NCBI RefSeq assembly: GCF_026283925.1
Contig: NZ_JAPDPF010000007.1
Span: 62,001 to 126,000, forward strand
Direction of reading: 5' to 3'
Source: Dyella halodurans
GTDB taxonomy: Bacteria; Pseudomonadota; Gammaproteobacteria; Xanthomonadales; Rhodanobacteraceae
DNA length: 64,000 nucleotides
Shown here piece by piece: positions 42,339-51,464 of this stretch; the stretch's first letter is position 1, and each line of letters opens with the position of its first letter. The notes under the pieces were generated by a model, which saw nothing but the letters and a program-made list of their open reading frames with translations, did not search any database and had not been told where the DNA came from. A program made the translations under genes and the position numbers.

Positions 42339-43270
42339 ACGCGATGCCCTGGCACGCCGAGCACTGGTCGCGCCTGCAGTCGCGCCGCGCGCGCGATGCC
42401 ATGCCGCATGCCTTGTTGCTGTGCGGGCCGCAAGGCCTGGGCAAGCGCGAATTCATGCATCGGTTTGCGCAGGGCTTGCTGTGCACGCAGGCGCAGGATG
42501 GTGAGGCCTGTGGGCATTGCCGCAGTTGCCAGTTGTTCGTCGCCGGCACGCACCCGGATTTTGCCGTACTGAGTTTCGGCTTGCGCAAGGACGGTGTGCA
42601 GCGCAGCGAGATCGTGGTCGACCAGATACGCGAGCTGTCGGCGCGCCTGTCCATGTCCAGCCAGTTCGGCGGTTGGCAGATCGTCTGCATCGATCCGGCC
42701 GATGCCATGAATGCGGCCGCGGCCAACGCCTTGCTCAAGACGCTGGAAGAGCCCTCGCAACAGACCTTGCTGATGCTGGTGGCCGACGCACCGTGGCGGT
42801 TGCCGCAGACCATTCGCAGTCGCTGCCAGCGCATCGAGTTCCATTTGCCATCGCGCGAAGACGCACTCGGCTGGCTGCAGCAGGCTGGCGTCAGTGATGC
42901 CGCTGCCGCGCTCGATGCGGCCGGGGGCAATCCCGGCCTTGCGCGCGCGTGGGTCGATGCGGGCGCGCTGGCGCGCAGGCAGGAAGTACGCAAGGACCTG
43001 TCCGCGCTTGCGGCGGGGCGCGGCGAGGCGATGGAAGTGGCGCGCCGCTGGCTGGACAGCGAGCCCGAGCAGCGCTTGTGGTTCGCCGCCCAGGCCGTCG
43101 CCGACGAGGTACGGTCGCGTGCCGGCACCGCCGCTGGTCCGCTGTCGAGCAGCCTGGATGCCGAGGCGCTGGACCAGTGGTACATGTCGGCCAATCTCAC
43201 GCGTGAATCCTTGCGTGGGCCGTTGCGCGGTGACCTCCTGCTGCTGGAATTGCTTGCCCGCTGGCGCTGA
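42335..43270 (+). CDS. holB: DNA polymerase III subunit delta'
   Basis: A 311-residue clamp-loader subunit. It begins with W-H-A-E-H-W and A-L-L-L-C-G-P-Q-G-L-G-K-R-E (degenerate P-loop, about 27-40). A zinc module C-G-H-C-R-S-C is near 62-70, then [11 protein letters not shown] and I-R-S-R-C-Q-R, the SRC motif with the arginine finger. The ATG overlaps the tmk stop by 4 bases. In most relatives pilZ follows directly; here two other genes intervene. Confidence 0.94.
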   Translation: MNAMPWHAEHWSRLQSRRARDAMPHALLLCGPQGLGKREFMHRFAQGLLCTQAQDGEACGHCRSCQLFVAGTHPDFAVLSFGLRKDGVQRSEIVVDQIRELSARLSMSSQFGGWQIVCIDPADAMNAAAANALLKTLEEPSQQTLLMLVADAPWRLPQTIRSRCQRIEFHLPSREDALGWLQQAGVSDAAAALDAAGGNPGLARAWVDAGALARRQEVRKDLSALAAGRGEAMEVARRWLDSEPEQRLWFAAQAVADEVRSRAGTAAGPLSSSLDAEALDQWYMSANLTRESLRGPLRGDLLLLELLARWR

Positions 43271-43274
43271 TGGT

Positions 43275-43288
43275 GCGCCTTCGGGCGC
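43275..43288 (+). other. Small UUCG hairpin after holB
   Basis: GCGCC and GGCGC form a 5-bp stem closed by a C(TTCG)G tetraloop just after the holB stop, with no T-run. Similar in design to the hairpin between sdhA and sdhB. Confidence 0.35.
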
Positions 43289-43350
43289 CTGGAAGGCGGG
43301 CCCGGGATCAGGGAAAGCTGGCAGACAGGCCGTCTGCCTAGGCTTGCCGG

Positions 43351-44976
43351 ATGAAGTCCCCGCTGCAGCACCGTGTCCCTGTTTGGCCCTGGCTTTGTTT
43401 CCTGCTCCTGCTGGTACTCCGGCTGGTGTGGTTGAACGCGTACACGCTCAATTCCGATGAAGCACAACATGCCCACGTGTCGTGGGCGTGGACGCAGGGG
43501 CTGTTGCCGTATCGGGATGTCTTCGACAACCACGGCCCCTTGTTTGGTTGGTTGCACTCGCCGCTGTTGAGGCTGCTCGACGGGCGTGCCGACGTACTGA
43601 CCTGGCTGCGCCTGGCCATGCAGGTCTGGTATGTCGTGGCGGTCGGCGCCGTCGGCTGGATGGGCCTGCGTCTGTATGGCTGGCGGGTCGCCGTGGTCGC
43701 CATGCTCGTCGCCGGATTGTTTCCTCGTTTCTTCATCGTGAGCGGGCAGTTTCGTACCGACGACCTGTGGACGGCCCTGTGGCTTGCCGGCCTCGCCTGC
43801 GTGGTTGGCGCACCTGCGCGCACCTGGCGCTATTTCCTGGCCGGACTCTTGGTTGGCTGCGCCCTGTCGGTGTCGCAGAAAACGCTGGTGTTGGTGGTCA
43901 CCGCCTTGGCCGCCGCCGCCGTGGTCCGGCTGATGCAGCCGACTGAGGTCGTACCGGGCGTATGGCGGCGCTGGACGGCGGCGGCCGTGGGCCTGCTGCT
44001 GGTTCCGGCCATTTTCGTCGGCTGGTTCGCCTGGCATCACGCGCTGGGCGACGTTTGGTACGGGCTGGCGGGTTACAACGTGGGCGGTGCGAAAAAGCGC
44101 CATGCCGCGCTGAACCTGCTGTGGTTCCTGGTGCTGGCGGGGGCGACGATTGCGGTGGCCGCGCGTGCGATCCGTCAGCGCGGGCTGCGCGACTTTGACT
44201 GGCCGGTTTTCCTGGCCTTGCAGAGCGGCCTGTACCTCCTGCTGATCTGGTTTGTCTGGCCCTTGATCACCAAGCAGGATTTCCTGCCGGCGGTTCCGTT
44301 GCTGGTCCTGGTGGCGTGCGGGTGGGCTTCGCATTGGGGCTGGTTGAGCGCGCGGCCGCGACTTCGCCGTGCCCTGGTGGTCCTGATCCTTGCCGGCGAA
44401 CTGGTGACCGTCATCGCCTATGCGCCGCCGTGGCAGGACAATCTGGCGCCGCAGCGCGCCGAACTGGCCCTGGTACTACGCTATACCGACAAGACGGATA
44501 CGGTGATGGATACCAAGGGCGAGTCGATTTTTCGCGAGCGTCCGTACTACCCGGTGCTGGAAAGCCTGGCCATGCGCCGGTTGCGGCGTGGGGAAATGGC
44601 CGACACGATTGTCGACGAGCTGGTGAGCCATTGCACCATGATGACGACGGCGCATCGCTTGCCCGAGGCGAGCAAGCGTTTCCTGGAGGGCAACTACGTG
44701 CCGGCGGGTCCGAATGTGTGGGTGGCGGGACGCATGCTTCCCTCGCAATCAGTCGATCAGGTCATCGACGTGGCCTTGCCAGGCGACTACGTGCTGACCG
44801 ACGGGCAGGCGCGTCTGCGTGCAAGCCTGGATGGTGCGCCGGACGCCGACCACTGGTTTCTTGATCGAGGCCGTCACCATTTGAAGGTGGCCGAGGGCAA
44901 GCCCGTGGCCCTGGTCTGGAGCAAGGCGTTTGACCGCGGCTGGCGGCCGCTTTCGTCTTATGGAGAGGGCGGTTGA
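43351..44976 (+). CDS. GT-C type membrane glycosyltransferase
   Basis: A 541-residue polytopic protein with a first helix (about 10-29), then a periplasmic loop with N-S-D-E-A-Q-H-A-H-V-S-W and R-D-V-F-D-N-H-G-P-L-F-G-W. About ten further helices run to residue 360, and a soluble C-terminal domain of about 170 residues has T-D-K-T-D-T-V-M-D-T-K-G-E. The acidic D-E motif in the first loop and the D-N-H-G-P-L pattern are like GT39/dolichyl-phosphate-mannose-type transferases. Donor and acceptor unknown. It sits between holB and pilZ, next to a PIG-L deacetylase gene that starts one base after its stop, which suggests a two-gene glycan or glycolipid modification unit. Confidence 0.8.
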   Translation: MKSPLQHRVPVWPWLCFLLLLVLRLVWLNAYTLNSDEAQHAHVSWAWTQGLLPYRDVFDNHGPLFGWLHSPLLRLLDGRADVLTWLRLAMQVWYVVAVGAVGWMGLRLYGWRVAVVAMLVAGLFPRFFIVSGQFRTDDLWTALWLAGLACVVGAPARTWRYFLAGLLVGCALSVSQKTLVLVVTALAAAAVVRLMQPTEVVPGVWRRWTAAAVGLLLVPAIFVGWFAWHHALGDVWYGLAGYNVGGAKKRHAALNLLWFLVLAGATIAVAARAIRQRGLRDFDWPVFLALQSGLYLLLIWFVWPLITKQDFLPAVPLLVLVACGWASHWGWLSARPRLRRALVVLILAGELVTVIAYAPPWQDNLAPQRAELALVLRYTDKTDTVMDTKGESIFRERPYYPVLESLAMRRLRRGEMADTIVDELVSHCTMMTTAHRLPEASKRFLEGNYVPAGPNVWVAGRMLPSQSVDQVIDVALPGDYVLTDGQARLRASLDGAPDADHWFLDRGRHHLKVAEGKPVALVWSKAFDRGWRPLSSYGEGG

Positions 44977-44977
44977 T

Positions 44978-45907
44978 ATGGCGTTGAGTCTTAACGCCGA
45001 CACACGCTTGCTGGTGGTAGCCCCTCATCCCGATGACGAATCGATTGCGACGGGCGAGCTGATCCAGCAGGTGCGGGAGACGGGCGGTGACGTCCAGATC
45101 CTGCTGCTGACGAATGGCGACAACAACCCCTGGCCGCAGCGCTGGGTGGAGCGGCGCCTGCGTATCGGGCCCGACGACCGCCGCCGCTGGGGTGCGCGTC
45201 GACGGGCCGAAGTAGAGCGGGCCTTGCATCAGTTGGGCGTGGATCCGGTCGCCTTGCATCCGCTCGGCTGGCCCGACATGGGCGTTACCGAGCGGCTGTT
45301 CGAGGACTTCAACCCGTCGGTAGCTGCCTTGAGCGCCTGCCTCGACGCGTGTCGGCCGAATCTCGTGGCGATGCCGGCGCTGGGTGACCACCATCCGGAT
45401 CACGGTGCCGCACACGTGCTGGTTCGCCTGGCGGTGTCGCAGTGGCAGGCGGGAGCCCCGGAGATGCTTGCCTATCTGGTTCACGGCCGTGAAGGCGAGG
45501 TGACGGGCAAGGTGAAGCTCGACTCCTCGGTCGGCCTGCATGCGAACAAGCTGGCTGCGCTGGCATGTCATCAAAGCCAGATGGCGCTCAGCGGCAAACG
45601 CATGCGCCGTCTGGCCGGCCGCGCCGAGCGCTATCGGTCGATCAAGGGCGACGGCCCGCGCGAACCTGCGCCAGTGCTGCCCTGGGTTCCGCCAGCGTCG
45701 CTGCATCGCTGGCTCCGACTGACCGTGGTCGACAGCAGCGGCGTCCACGACTGGTCCTGGTCGAAGGCGCCGATCAGCCAGGACGGGCAGGGTCGGTACG
45801 TGCTGCACGGCTTGGCCGAAGGGCGCTCGGGCCCGGGTTTCGCCAAGTTGCATATGTATGTGCCTTCGCCATGGATCTTCGATCGCTGGGGTTGGTGCGA
45901 GCTCTAG
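44978..45907 (+). CDS. PIG-L/LmbE family deacetylase
   Basis: A 309-residue enzyme. The zinc-site motif A-P-H-P-D-D-E is near residues 15-21 and the distal H-H-P-D-H-G-A near 138-144; with Asp and His ligands both present it should be catalytically competent. The first 230 residues cover the PIG-L fold; the final 75 are an extra domain with T-V-V-D-S-S-G-V and Y-V-P-S-P-W-I-F-D. The ATG at 44978 follows a GGAGAGGG site; an ATG at 44960 inside the upstream gene is an alternative. PIG-L enzymes remove N-acetyl groups from GlcNAc-lipids and related conjugates. No signal peptide, so it acts in the cytoplasm. Confidence 0.87.
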   Translation: MALSLNADTRLLVVAPHPDDESIATGELIQQVRETGGDVQILLLTNGDNNPWPQRWVERRLRIGPDDRRRWGARRRAEVERALHQLGVDPVALHPLGWPDMGVTERLFEDFNPSVAALSACLDACRPNLVAMPALGDHHPDHGAAHVLVRLAVSQWQAGAPEMLAYLVHGREGEVTGKVKLDSSVGLHANKLAALACHQSQMALSGKRMRRLAGRAERYRSIKGDGPREPAPVLPWVPPASLHRWLRLTVVDSSGVHDWSWSKAPISQDGQGRYVLHGLAEGRSGPGFAKLHMYVPSPWIFDRWGWCEL

Positions 45908-46064
45908 GCATCGGTGCCGAGCCTGGCGTGTTACGCGCGGCACCGGTGAGTGCGCCCGGCAGGCCATCACATTCCGTCGACACATCGCTTTACGCTCGCC
46001 CCCTGTGATCGCTAGGATGCGGCATGCGGGGTCTGCCACCCCAGCGGTTTGCAGGAGCACAGCC

Positions 46065-46421
46065 ATGAACCCGGCCATTGCCGCCCGCCAGGGCATCATT
46101 TCGTTGAAGATCAAGGACACGGCCGCGCTTTACAACGCGTACATGCCCTATCTGAAGCATGGCGGCCTGTTCGCGCCCACGGCGCAGCGCTATGCCCTGG
46201 GTGACGAGGTGGTGCTGCTGATCAATCTGACCGACGAGGGCGAGCGCCTGTCCGTGGCCGGCAAGGTGGTCTGGGTCACCCCGGTCGGTGCCCAGGGCAA
46301 CCGCACGGCGGGCATCGGCGTGCAGTTCAACGAGTCATCCGATGGCGAAGTGGCCCGCACCCGCATCGAGAATATCCTCGCCGGCATGACCGCCTCCGAG
46401 CGCCCCACGCACACGATGTAA
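46065..46421 (+). CDS. pilZ: Type IV pilus assembly protein PilZ
   Basis: A 118-residue PilZ-domain protein. The N-terminus (A-R-Q-G-I-I-S-L-K-I-K-D), A-Y-M-P-Y-L-K-H-G-G-L-F-A-P-T, L-G-D-E-V-V-L-L-I-N-L and G-K-V-V-W-V-T-P-V-G-A-Q-G-N-R-T-A-G-I-G closely follow the Xanthomonas PilZ pattern. The R-x-x-x-R motif for cyclic di-GMP is missing, as in the founding PilZ, which instead works through FimX and PilB. The ATG has an AGGAG site 8 bases upstream; earlier in-frame ATGs are unlikely. 157 bases separate it from the PIG-L gene. Confidence 0.92.
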   Translation: MNPAIAARQGIISLKIKDTAALYNAYMPYLKHGGLFAPTAQRYALGDEVVLLINLTDEGERLSVAGKVVWVTPVGAQGNRTAGIGVQFNESSDGEVARTRIENILAGMTASERPTHTM

Positions 46422-46495
46422 TTCCTTGCGTTGCCGGCGCTACCAAAGTCGCAGACAGATCGTGCGCAAAGTCCCCTGTTGATAGCCGTCAAGGC

Positions 46496-46523
46496 TTGTT
46501 GTTGTTAAGCGCACTGATACAAT
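46496..46523 (+). promoter_or_regulatory. Probable nuo operon promoter
   Basis: TTGTTG, a 16-base spacer and TACAAT lie in the 270-base gap between pilZ and nuoA. Predicted transcription would start near 46530, leaving a leader of about 160 bases. I see no clear terminator for pilZ in this gap. Confidence 0.55.
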
Positions 46524-46691
46524 GTCGCGATTCCCGACCTTGATCGTGGAAAGTCGGACGTTCGTGGCCTGAACAACGCGCGCGATCGTGGCGGATAGCC
46601 CTGGCCTTGACTGGCCTGCCGAACCCAGTTGCCGGACCGTTTACCCCGACGGTCACTGATGCGCCATGAAGGCGCGGAGGTACGCTCCATC

Positions 46692-47048
46692 GTGCTTGCC
46701 GAATACTGGCCCATTCTGCTGTTCATCGGCGTCGCCGCCGGCCTTGGCGTGGTCCTGCTGGTCATTGGCCTGCTGGCGGGTCCGCGTCGTCCCGAAGCAG
46801 ACAAGCTCTCGCCTTACGAGTGCGGCTTCGAAGCATTCGAAGATGCGCGCATGCGCTTCGACGTGCGCTACTACCTGCTGGCGATCATCTTCATCATCTT
46901 CGATCTGGAAATCGCGTTCCTGTTCCCGTGGGCCGTGGTGTTCCAGAAGATCGGCCTGACCGCGCTCATCGAGATGGCGCTGTTCCTGCTGCTCTTGGTC
47001 ATTGGTTTTGCTTACGTGTGGAAGAAGGGAGCACTGGAATGGGAGTGA
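46692..47048 (+). CDS. nuoA: NADH-quinone oxidoreductase subunit A
   Basis: A 118-residue membrane subunit of complex I with three helices. [10 protein letters not shown] (about 43-52) and [18 protein letters not shown] are family signatures. I chose GTG 46692 (protein [11 protein letters not shown]) because it gives the usual length and a GGAGG lies 11 bases upstream; an ATG at 46659 would add 11 residues. First gene of the nuo operon; its end overlaps nuoB by 10 bases. Confidence 0.95.
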   Translation: MLAEYWPILLFIGVAAGLGVVLLVIGLLAGPRRPEADKLSPYECGFEAFEDARMRFDVRYYLLAIIFIIFDLEIAFLFPWAVVFQKIGLTALIEMALFLLLLVIGFAYVWKKGALEWE

Positions 47049-47596
47049 TCTCGTCGCTCGATCGGGTGATGCACAACCCGCAGCCGTTGAACCTGGTGGA
47101 CGACATCCTGCGTCCGGTCGAGGACAACCCGATCATGCAGCGTGGCTTTGCCACCACCAGTGTCGATGCGCTGATGAACTGGGCACGTACCGGTTCGATG
47201 TGGCCGATGACGTTCGGCCTCGCCTGCTGCGCCGTGGAGATGATGCACGCTGGCGCCGCGCGACTGGACCTTGACCGCTACGGCGTGATCTTCCGTCCCA
47301 GCCCGCGCCAGTCCGACGTGATGATCGTGGCCGGCACCCTGGTCAACAAGATGGCCCCCGCGCTGCGCAAGGTCTATGACCAGATGCCGGAGCCGAAGTG
47401 GGTCATTTCGATGGGTAGCTGCGCCAATGGCGGCGGCTATTACCACTATTCCTATTCCGTGGTGCGCGGCTGCGACCGCATTGTGCCGGTGGACATCTAC
47501 GTGCCGGGCTGCCCGCCGACGGCGGAAGCGTTGATCCACGGCATTCTGCAACTGCAGAAGAAGATCCGTCGTACCAACACCATCGCGCGTTCCTGA
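47039..47596 (+). CDS. nuoB: NADH-quinone oxidoreductase subunit B
   Basis: A 185-residue peripheral subunit carrying the terminal [4Fe-4S] cluster N2. The ligands are the tandem Cys63-Cys64 in L-A-C-C-A-V-E-M, a Cys in M-G-S-C-A-N-G-G-G and one in P-G-C-P-P-T-A-E-A. It passes electrons to the quinone. The ATG overlaps the nuoA end. Confidence 0.98.
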   Translation: MGVISSLDRVMHNPQPLNLVDDILRPVEDNPIMQRGFATTSVDALMNWARTGSMWPMTFGLACCAVEMMHAGAARLDLDRYGVIFRPSPRQSDVMIVAGTLVNKMAPALRKVYDQMPEPKWVISMGSCANGGGYYHYSYSVVRGCDRIVPVDIYVPGCPPTAEALIHGILQLQKKIRRTNTIARS

Positions 47597-47610
47597 GGAC
47601 GCAGCCAGCC

Positions 47611-48339
47611 ATGACTGATACACCATCGAACTCGCTGGCCGAGCGCCTTTCTGCGCGATTCGGCGACACGCTGTCGATCAGCGTCGTACGCAACGAAGTG
47701 ACCGCCGAGGTCCCTGCTGCCGATCTGCTCGCGGTGGCTACCGCTCTGCGCGACGAAGCACCTTTCAGCTTCCGTCTGCCGATCGACGTCTGCGGCATCG
47801 ACTATATGGGCTACGGCCAGACCGAGTGGGACACCGAAACCGTTTCCGGTACCGGCTTCTCACGCGGCGTGGAAGGCGAGGCGATGGGCCGCTTCAACTG
47901 GGCCGATCGTCCGCGTGCCGATAGCCAGCCGCGCCGTTTCGCCGCCGTGATCCACCTGCTGTCGCTGGAACACAACCATCGCCTGCGTCTGCGCGTGTTC
48001 TGTGAAGACGACACGCTGCCGATGGTGCCGTCGCTGACCGGCATCTGGCCGGGCGTGAACTGGTTCGAGCGCGAAGCATTCGACCTCTACGGCATCGTCT
48101 TCGACGGCCACCCGGACCTGCGCCGCATCCTCACCGACTACGGTTTCGTGGGCCATCCGTTCCGCAAGGACTTCCCGCTGATCGGCAATGTCGAGGTTCG
48201 CTACGACCCCGAGCAGAAGCGCGTGGTGTACGAGCCCGTGTCGATCGAGCCGCGCGTGCTGGTGCCGCGCGTGATCCGTGATGACGCCGACCTGGTCCAG
48301 GCCAAGGCCGAGTCCGCCGACAAGTGGCGGGAGAATTGA
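47611..48339 (+). CDS. nuoC: NADH-quinone oxidoreductase subunit C
   Basis: A 242-residue 30-kDa-type subunit with [17 protein letters not shown] (about 144-160) and the signature [13 protein letters not shown][10 protein letters not shown]. Separate from nuoD, unlike the fused nuoCD of E. coli. The C-terminus (residues 205-242) is a charged extension. The following ATG lies 2 bases after its stop. Confidence 0.97.
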   Translation: MTDTPSNSLAERLSARFGDTLSISVVRNEVTAEVPAADLLAVATALRDEAPFSFRLPIDVCGIDYMGYGQTEWDTETVSGTGFSRGVEGEAMGRFNWADRPRADSQPRRFAAVIHLLSLEHNHRLRLRVFCEDDTLPMVPSLTGIWPGVNWFEREAFDLYGIVFDGHPDLRRILTDYGFVGHPFRKDFPLIGNVEVRYDPEQKRVVYEPVSIEPRVLVPRVIRDDADLVQAKAESADKWREN

Positions 48340-48341
48340 GC

Positions 48342-49595
48342 ATGCAGGAAATCCGCAACTACACGATGAACTTCGGCCCCCAGCATCCGGCTGCGCACGG
48401 TGTGCTGCGCCTGGTGCTGGAAATGGACGGCGAAACCGTCGTTCGCGCCGATCCGCATATCGGCCTGCTGCATCGCGGTACGGAGAAGCTGGCCGAGTCC
48501 AAGCCGTTCAACCAGTCGATCGGCTACATGGATCGCCTCGACTACGTGTCGATGATGTGCAACGAGCACGCCTACGTGCGCGCCATCGAGAACCTGATGG
48601 GTATCGAGGTGCCGGAGCGTGCGCAGTACATCCGCACGATGTTCGACGAAATCACGCGCATCCTGAATCACCTGATGTGGATCGGTTCCAACGCGCTCGA
48701 CCTGGGTGCGATGGCCGTGTTCCTGTATGCGTTCCGCGAGCGCGAAGAGCTGATGGACGTCTACGAGGCGGTGTCGGGCGCGCGCATGCACGCGACCTAT
48801 TACCGTCCGGGCGGCGTCTACCGCGATCTGCCGGCACAGATGTCGCAGTATCGCGAGTCGCCCTGGCACAAGGGCAAGGACCTCAAGCGCCTCAACAGCT
48901 GGCGCGAAGGTTCCATGCTGGACTTCCTCGACGCGTTCACCGCGGATTTTCCCAAGCGCGTGGACGAGTACGAGGAACTGCTCACCAACAACCGCATCTG
49001 GAAGCAGCGCACCGTCGGCATTGGCGTGATCTCCCCCGAAAAGGCCCAGGCCTGGGGCATGACCGGCGTGATGCTGCGTGGGTCCGGCATCGAATGGGAT
49101 CTGCGCAAGAAGCAGCCGTATGCCAAGTACGCCGAAGTGGATTTCGATATCCCGGTGGGCGTGGGTGGCGACTGCTACGACCGTTATCTGGTGCGTGTGG
49201 AAGAAATGCGCCAGTCCAACCGCATCATTGCGCAGTGCGTGAAGTGGCTGCGGGCGAATCCCGGTCCGGTGATCGTGCAGAACTTCAAGGTCGCGCCGCC
49301 GCATCGCGAAGACATGAAGCAGGACATGGAAGCGCTGATCCACCACTTCAAGCTGTTCACCGAAGGCTACGGCGTGCCCGCGGGCGAGACCTACGCCGCA
49401 GTGGAAGCGCCCAAGGGTGAGTTCGGCTGCTACCTGGTTTCCGATGGCGCCAACAAGCCGTTCCGCGTGCATCTGCGCGCGCCGGGTTTTGCCCACCTGT
49501 CGTCGATGGACGTCACCGTCAGTGGCCACATGTTGGCCGACGTGGTGGCGATGATCGGTACTTATGACCTCGTGTTCGGCGAAGTCGATCGCTGA
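48342..49595 (+). CDS. nuoD: NADH-quinone oxidoreductase subunit D
   Basis: A 417-residue 49-kDa-type subunit that forms the quinone pocket with Nuo[11 protein letters not shown] (about 11-20) supplies the quinone-site His, L-L-H-R-G-T-E-K-L is near 46, and S-M-D-V-T-V-S-G-H is near the end. The GGAGAATTGAGC leader before the ATG at 48342 supports this start over one six codons upstream. Confidence 0.98.
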   Translation: MQEIRNYTMNFGPQHPAAHGVLRLVLEMDGETVVRADPHIGLLHRGTEKLAESKPFNQSIGYMDRLDYVSMMCNEHAYVRAIENLMGIEVPERAQYIRTMFDEITRILNHLMWIGSNALDLGAMAVFLYAFREREELMDVYEAVSGARMHATYYRPGGVYRDLPAQMSQYRESPWHKGKDLKRLNSWREGSMLDFLDAFTADFPKRVDEYEELLTNNRIWKQRTVGIGVISPEKAQAWGMTGVMLRGSGIEWDLRKKQPYAKYAEVDFDIPVGVGGDCYDRYLVRVEEMRQSNRIIAQCVKWLRANPGPVIVQNFKVAPPHREDMKQDMEALIHHFKLFTEGYGVPAGETYAAVEAPKGEFGCYLVSDGANKPFRVHLRAPGFAHLSSMDVTVSGHMLADVVAMIGTYDLVFGEVDR

Positions 49596-49613
49596 GCCCG
49601 GAGGAAAGCACCC

Positions 49614-50141
49614 ATGAAAGCAACCGGAAATTTCGAGCAGGTCAAGAATGTCGACCCGCTCGTCGTACTCAACGACCACACTCGTCATCACATCGAGGAG
49701 TGGGTGGCACGCTTTCCGCCGGATCGCAAGCGCTCGGCGCTGATCCAGGCGCTGTTTGCCGCACAGGAGCAGAACCACGGCTTCCTGACCGACGAGCTGA
49801 TCACCGCCGTGGCGAAGTATCTCGAACTGCCGGCGGTCTGGGCTTATGAGGTCGCCAGCTTCTACTCGATGCTGGAGACCAAGCCGGTCGGCCGCAACAA
49901 CGTGGCGATCTGCACCAATGTCTCGTGCTGGCTCAACGGCGCCGAAGACCTGGTGAGGCATGCCGAGAAGAAGCTGGGCATCAAGCTCGGCGAGAGCACG
50001 CCGGATGGCCGCGTGTATCTCAAGCGCGAAGAAGAATGCATCGCCGCCTGCGCCAGCGCGCCGGCGATGACCGTCAATGGTCACTACCACGAGCGTCTCA
50101 CGGCCCAAAAGGTCGACGAGATTCTCGACGGTCTCAAGTAA
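49614..50141 (+). CDS. nuoE: NADH-quinone oxidoreductase subunit E
   Basis: A 175-residue 24-kDa-type subunit with [2Fe-2S] cluster N1a. The ligands are C-T-N-V-S-C-W-L (about 101-106) and E-C-I-A-A-C-A-S-A-P (about 142-146). Y-E-V-A-S-F-Y-S-M is the family block before them. It has a strong GGAGGAAA site. It forms the NADH dehydrogenase tip with NuoF and NuoG. Confidence 0.97.
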   Translation: MKATGNFEQVKNVDPLVVLNDHTRHHIEEWVARFPPDRKRSALIQALFAAQEQNHGFLTDELITAVAKYLELPAVWAYEVASFYSMLETKPVGRNNVAICTNVSCWLNGAEDLVRHAEKKLGIKLGESTPDGRVYLKREEECIAACASAPAMTVNGHYHERLTAQKVDEILDGLK

Positions 50142-50153
50142 GGGCAGGGCGCA

Positions 50154-51464
50154 ATGGCATACGGACCGGCACCCCAGGAACATCAGGTCGTCTACACCAC
50201 GCTGCATTTCGACAAGCCGTGGGCGATGGACAGCTATACCCAGGTCGGTGGTTACGAAGCGTGGAAGAAGATCCTCGCCGAGAAGCCCGACCCGAACGCG
50301 TTGATCGAAGAGATCAAGAAGAGCAACCTGCGCGGCCGCGGTGGCGCAGGCTTCCCGACCGGCTTGAAGTGGTCCTTCATGCCCAAGGGCACGATGCAGA
50401 AGTACATCCTCTGCAATTCGGACGAATCCGAGCCGGGCACCTGCAAGGACCGCGACATCCTGCGCTTCAACCCGCATGCGGTGATCGAAGGCATGGCGAT
50501 CGCGTGCTATTGCACCGGTTCGACCGTGGCCTACAACTACCTGCGTGGCGAATTCCATCATGAGCCGTTCGAGCATTTCGAAGAGGCGCTGAAGGAAGCG
50601 TACGCCGCGGGTTTGCTGGGCAAGAACATCCAGGGCACCGGCCTCGATGTGGACATCTATGGCGCGCTCGGCGCCGGTGCCTACATCTGTGGCGAAGAAA
50701 CCGCGCTGATGGAATCGCTGGAAGGCAAGAAGGGCCAGCCGCGCTTCAAGCCGCCGTTCCCGGCCAACTTCGGCCTGTACGGCAAGCCCAGCACGATCAA
50801 CAACACCGAAACCTATGCCTCGGTGCCGGCCATCCTGCGCAAGGGCGCGGACTGGTTCCTGGCGCAGAGCAAGACCAAGAACGGCGGTCCGAAGATCTTC
50901 TCGGTTTCCGGCTGCGTGCAGAAGGGCGGCAATTTCGAGGTGCCGCTGGGCACCACGTTCGACGAGCTGCTGGAAATGGCCGGTGGCCTGCGTCCGGGCC
51001 GTACGCTGAAGGGTGCGATTCCCGGTGGCGTGTCGATGCCGGTGCTGCGTGCCGAACAGCTCAAGGGTCTGCCGTTCGACTACGACACCTTGCGCGACCT
51101 GAAGACCGGTCTGGGCTCGGGCGCCATCGTGGTGTTGGACGACACCGTCTGCACCGTGCGCTTCACCCGCCGCATCTCGCAGTTCTTCCACAAGGAATCC
51201 TGTGGCCAGTGCACGCCGTGCCGCGAAGGCACCGGCTGGATGCATCGCGTGCTGACCCGCATCGTGGACGGCCAGGGCACCATGGATGACCTGCATCGCC
51301 TGAAGGCCATTGCCGGCCAGATCGAAGGCCACACCATCTGCGCATTCGGCGAAGCCGCGGCGTGGCCGGTGCAGGGCTTCCTGCGCCAGTTCTGGGATGA
51401 ATTCGAGTACTACATCGTCAACGGCCGCTCGATCGTCGACGACAAGCTTGGAGCCGCCGCATGA
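50154..51464 (+). CDS. nuoF: NADH-quinone oxidoreductase subunit F
   Basis: A 436-residue NADH- and FMN-binding subunit. [15 protein letters not shown] (about 62-76) is the FMN/NADH glycine loop. [13 protein letters not shown] is near 173, and the N3 [4Fe-4S] ligands are in [12 protein letters not shown] (about 345-355) with a later Cys in T-I-C-A-F-G. It is the entry point of electrons from NADH. The stop overlaps nuoG by 4 bases. Confidence 0.98.
   Translation: MAYGPAPQEHQVVYTTLHFDKPWAMDSYTQVGGYEAWKKILAEKPDPNALIEEIKKSNLRGRGGAGFPTGLKWSFMPKGTMQKYILCNSDESEPGTCKDRDILRFNPHAVIEGMAIACYCTGSTVAYNYLRGEFHHEPFEHFEEALKEAYAAGLLGKNIQGTGLDVDIYGALGAGAYICGEETALMESLEGKKGQPRFKPPFPANFGLYGKPSTINNTETYASVPAILRKGADWFLAQSKTKNGGPKIFSVSGCVQKGGNFEVPLGTTFDELLEMAGGLRPGRTLKGAIPGGVSMPVLRAEQLKGLPFDYDTLRDLKTGLGSGAIVVLDDTVCTVRFTRRISQFFHKESCGQCTPCREGTGWMHRVLTRIVDGQGTMDDLHRLKAIAGQIEGHTICAFGEAAAWPVQGFLRQFWDEFEYYIVNGRSIVDDKLGAAA

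Noticed and set aside
48201-51332. A 1043-codon open frame on the minus strand under nuoC-nuoF, and similar long antisense frames under msbA, sdhA, nuoG and nuoL.
   Set aside because: They mirror strongly conserved plus-strand genes, are rich in His/Arg/Gln as expected from complementary high-GC codons, and have no recognisable domain or ribosome-binding site.
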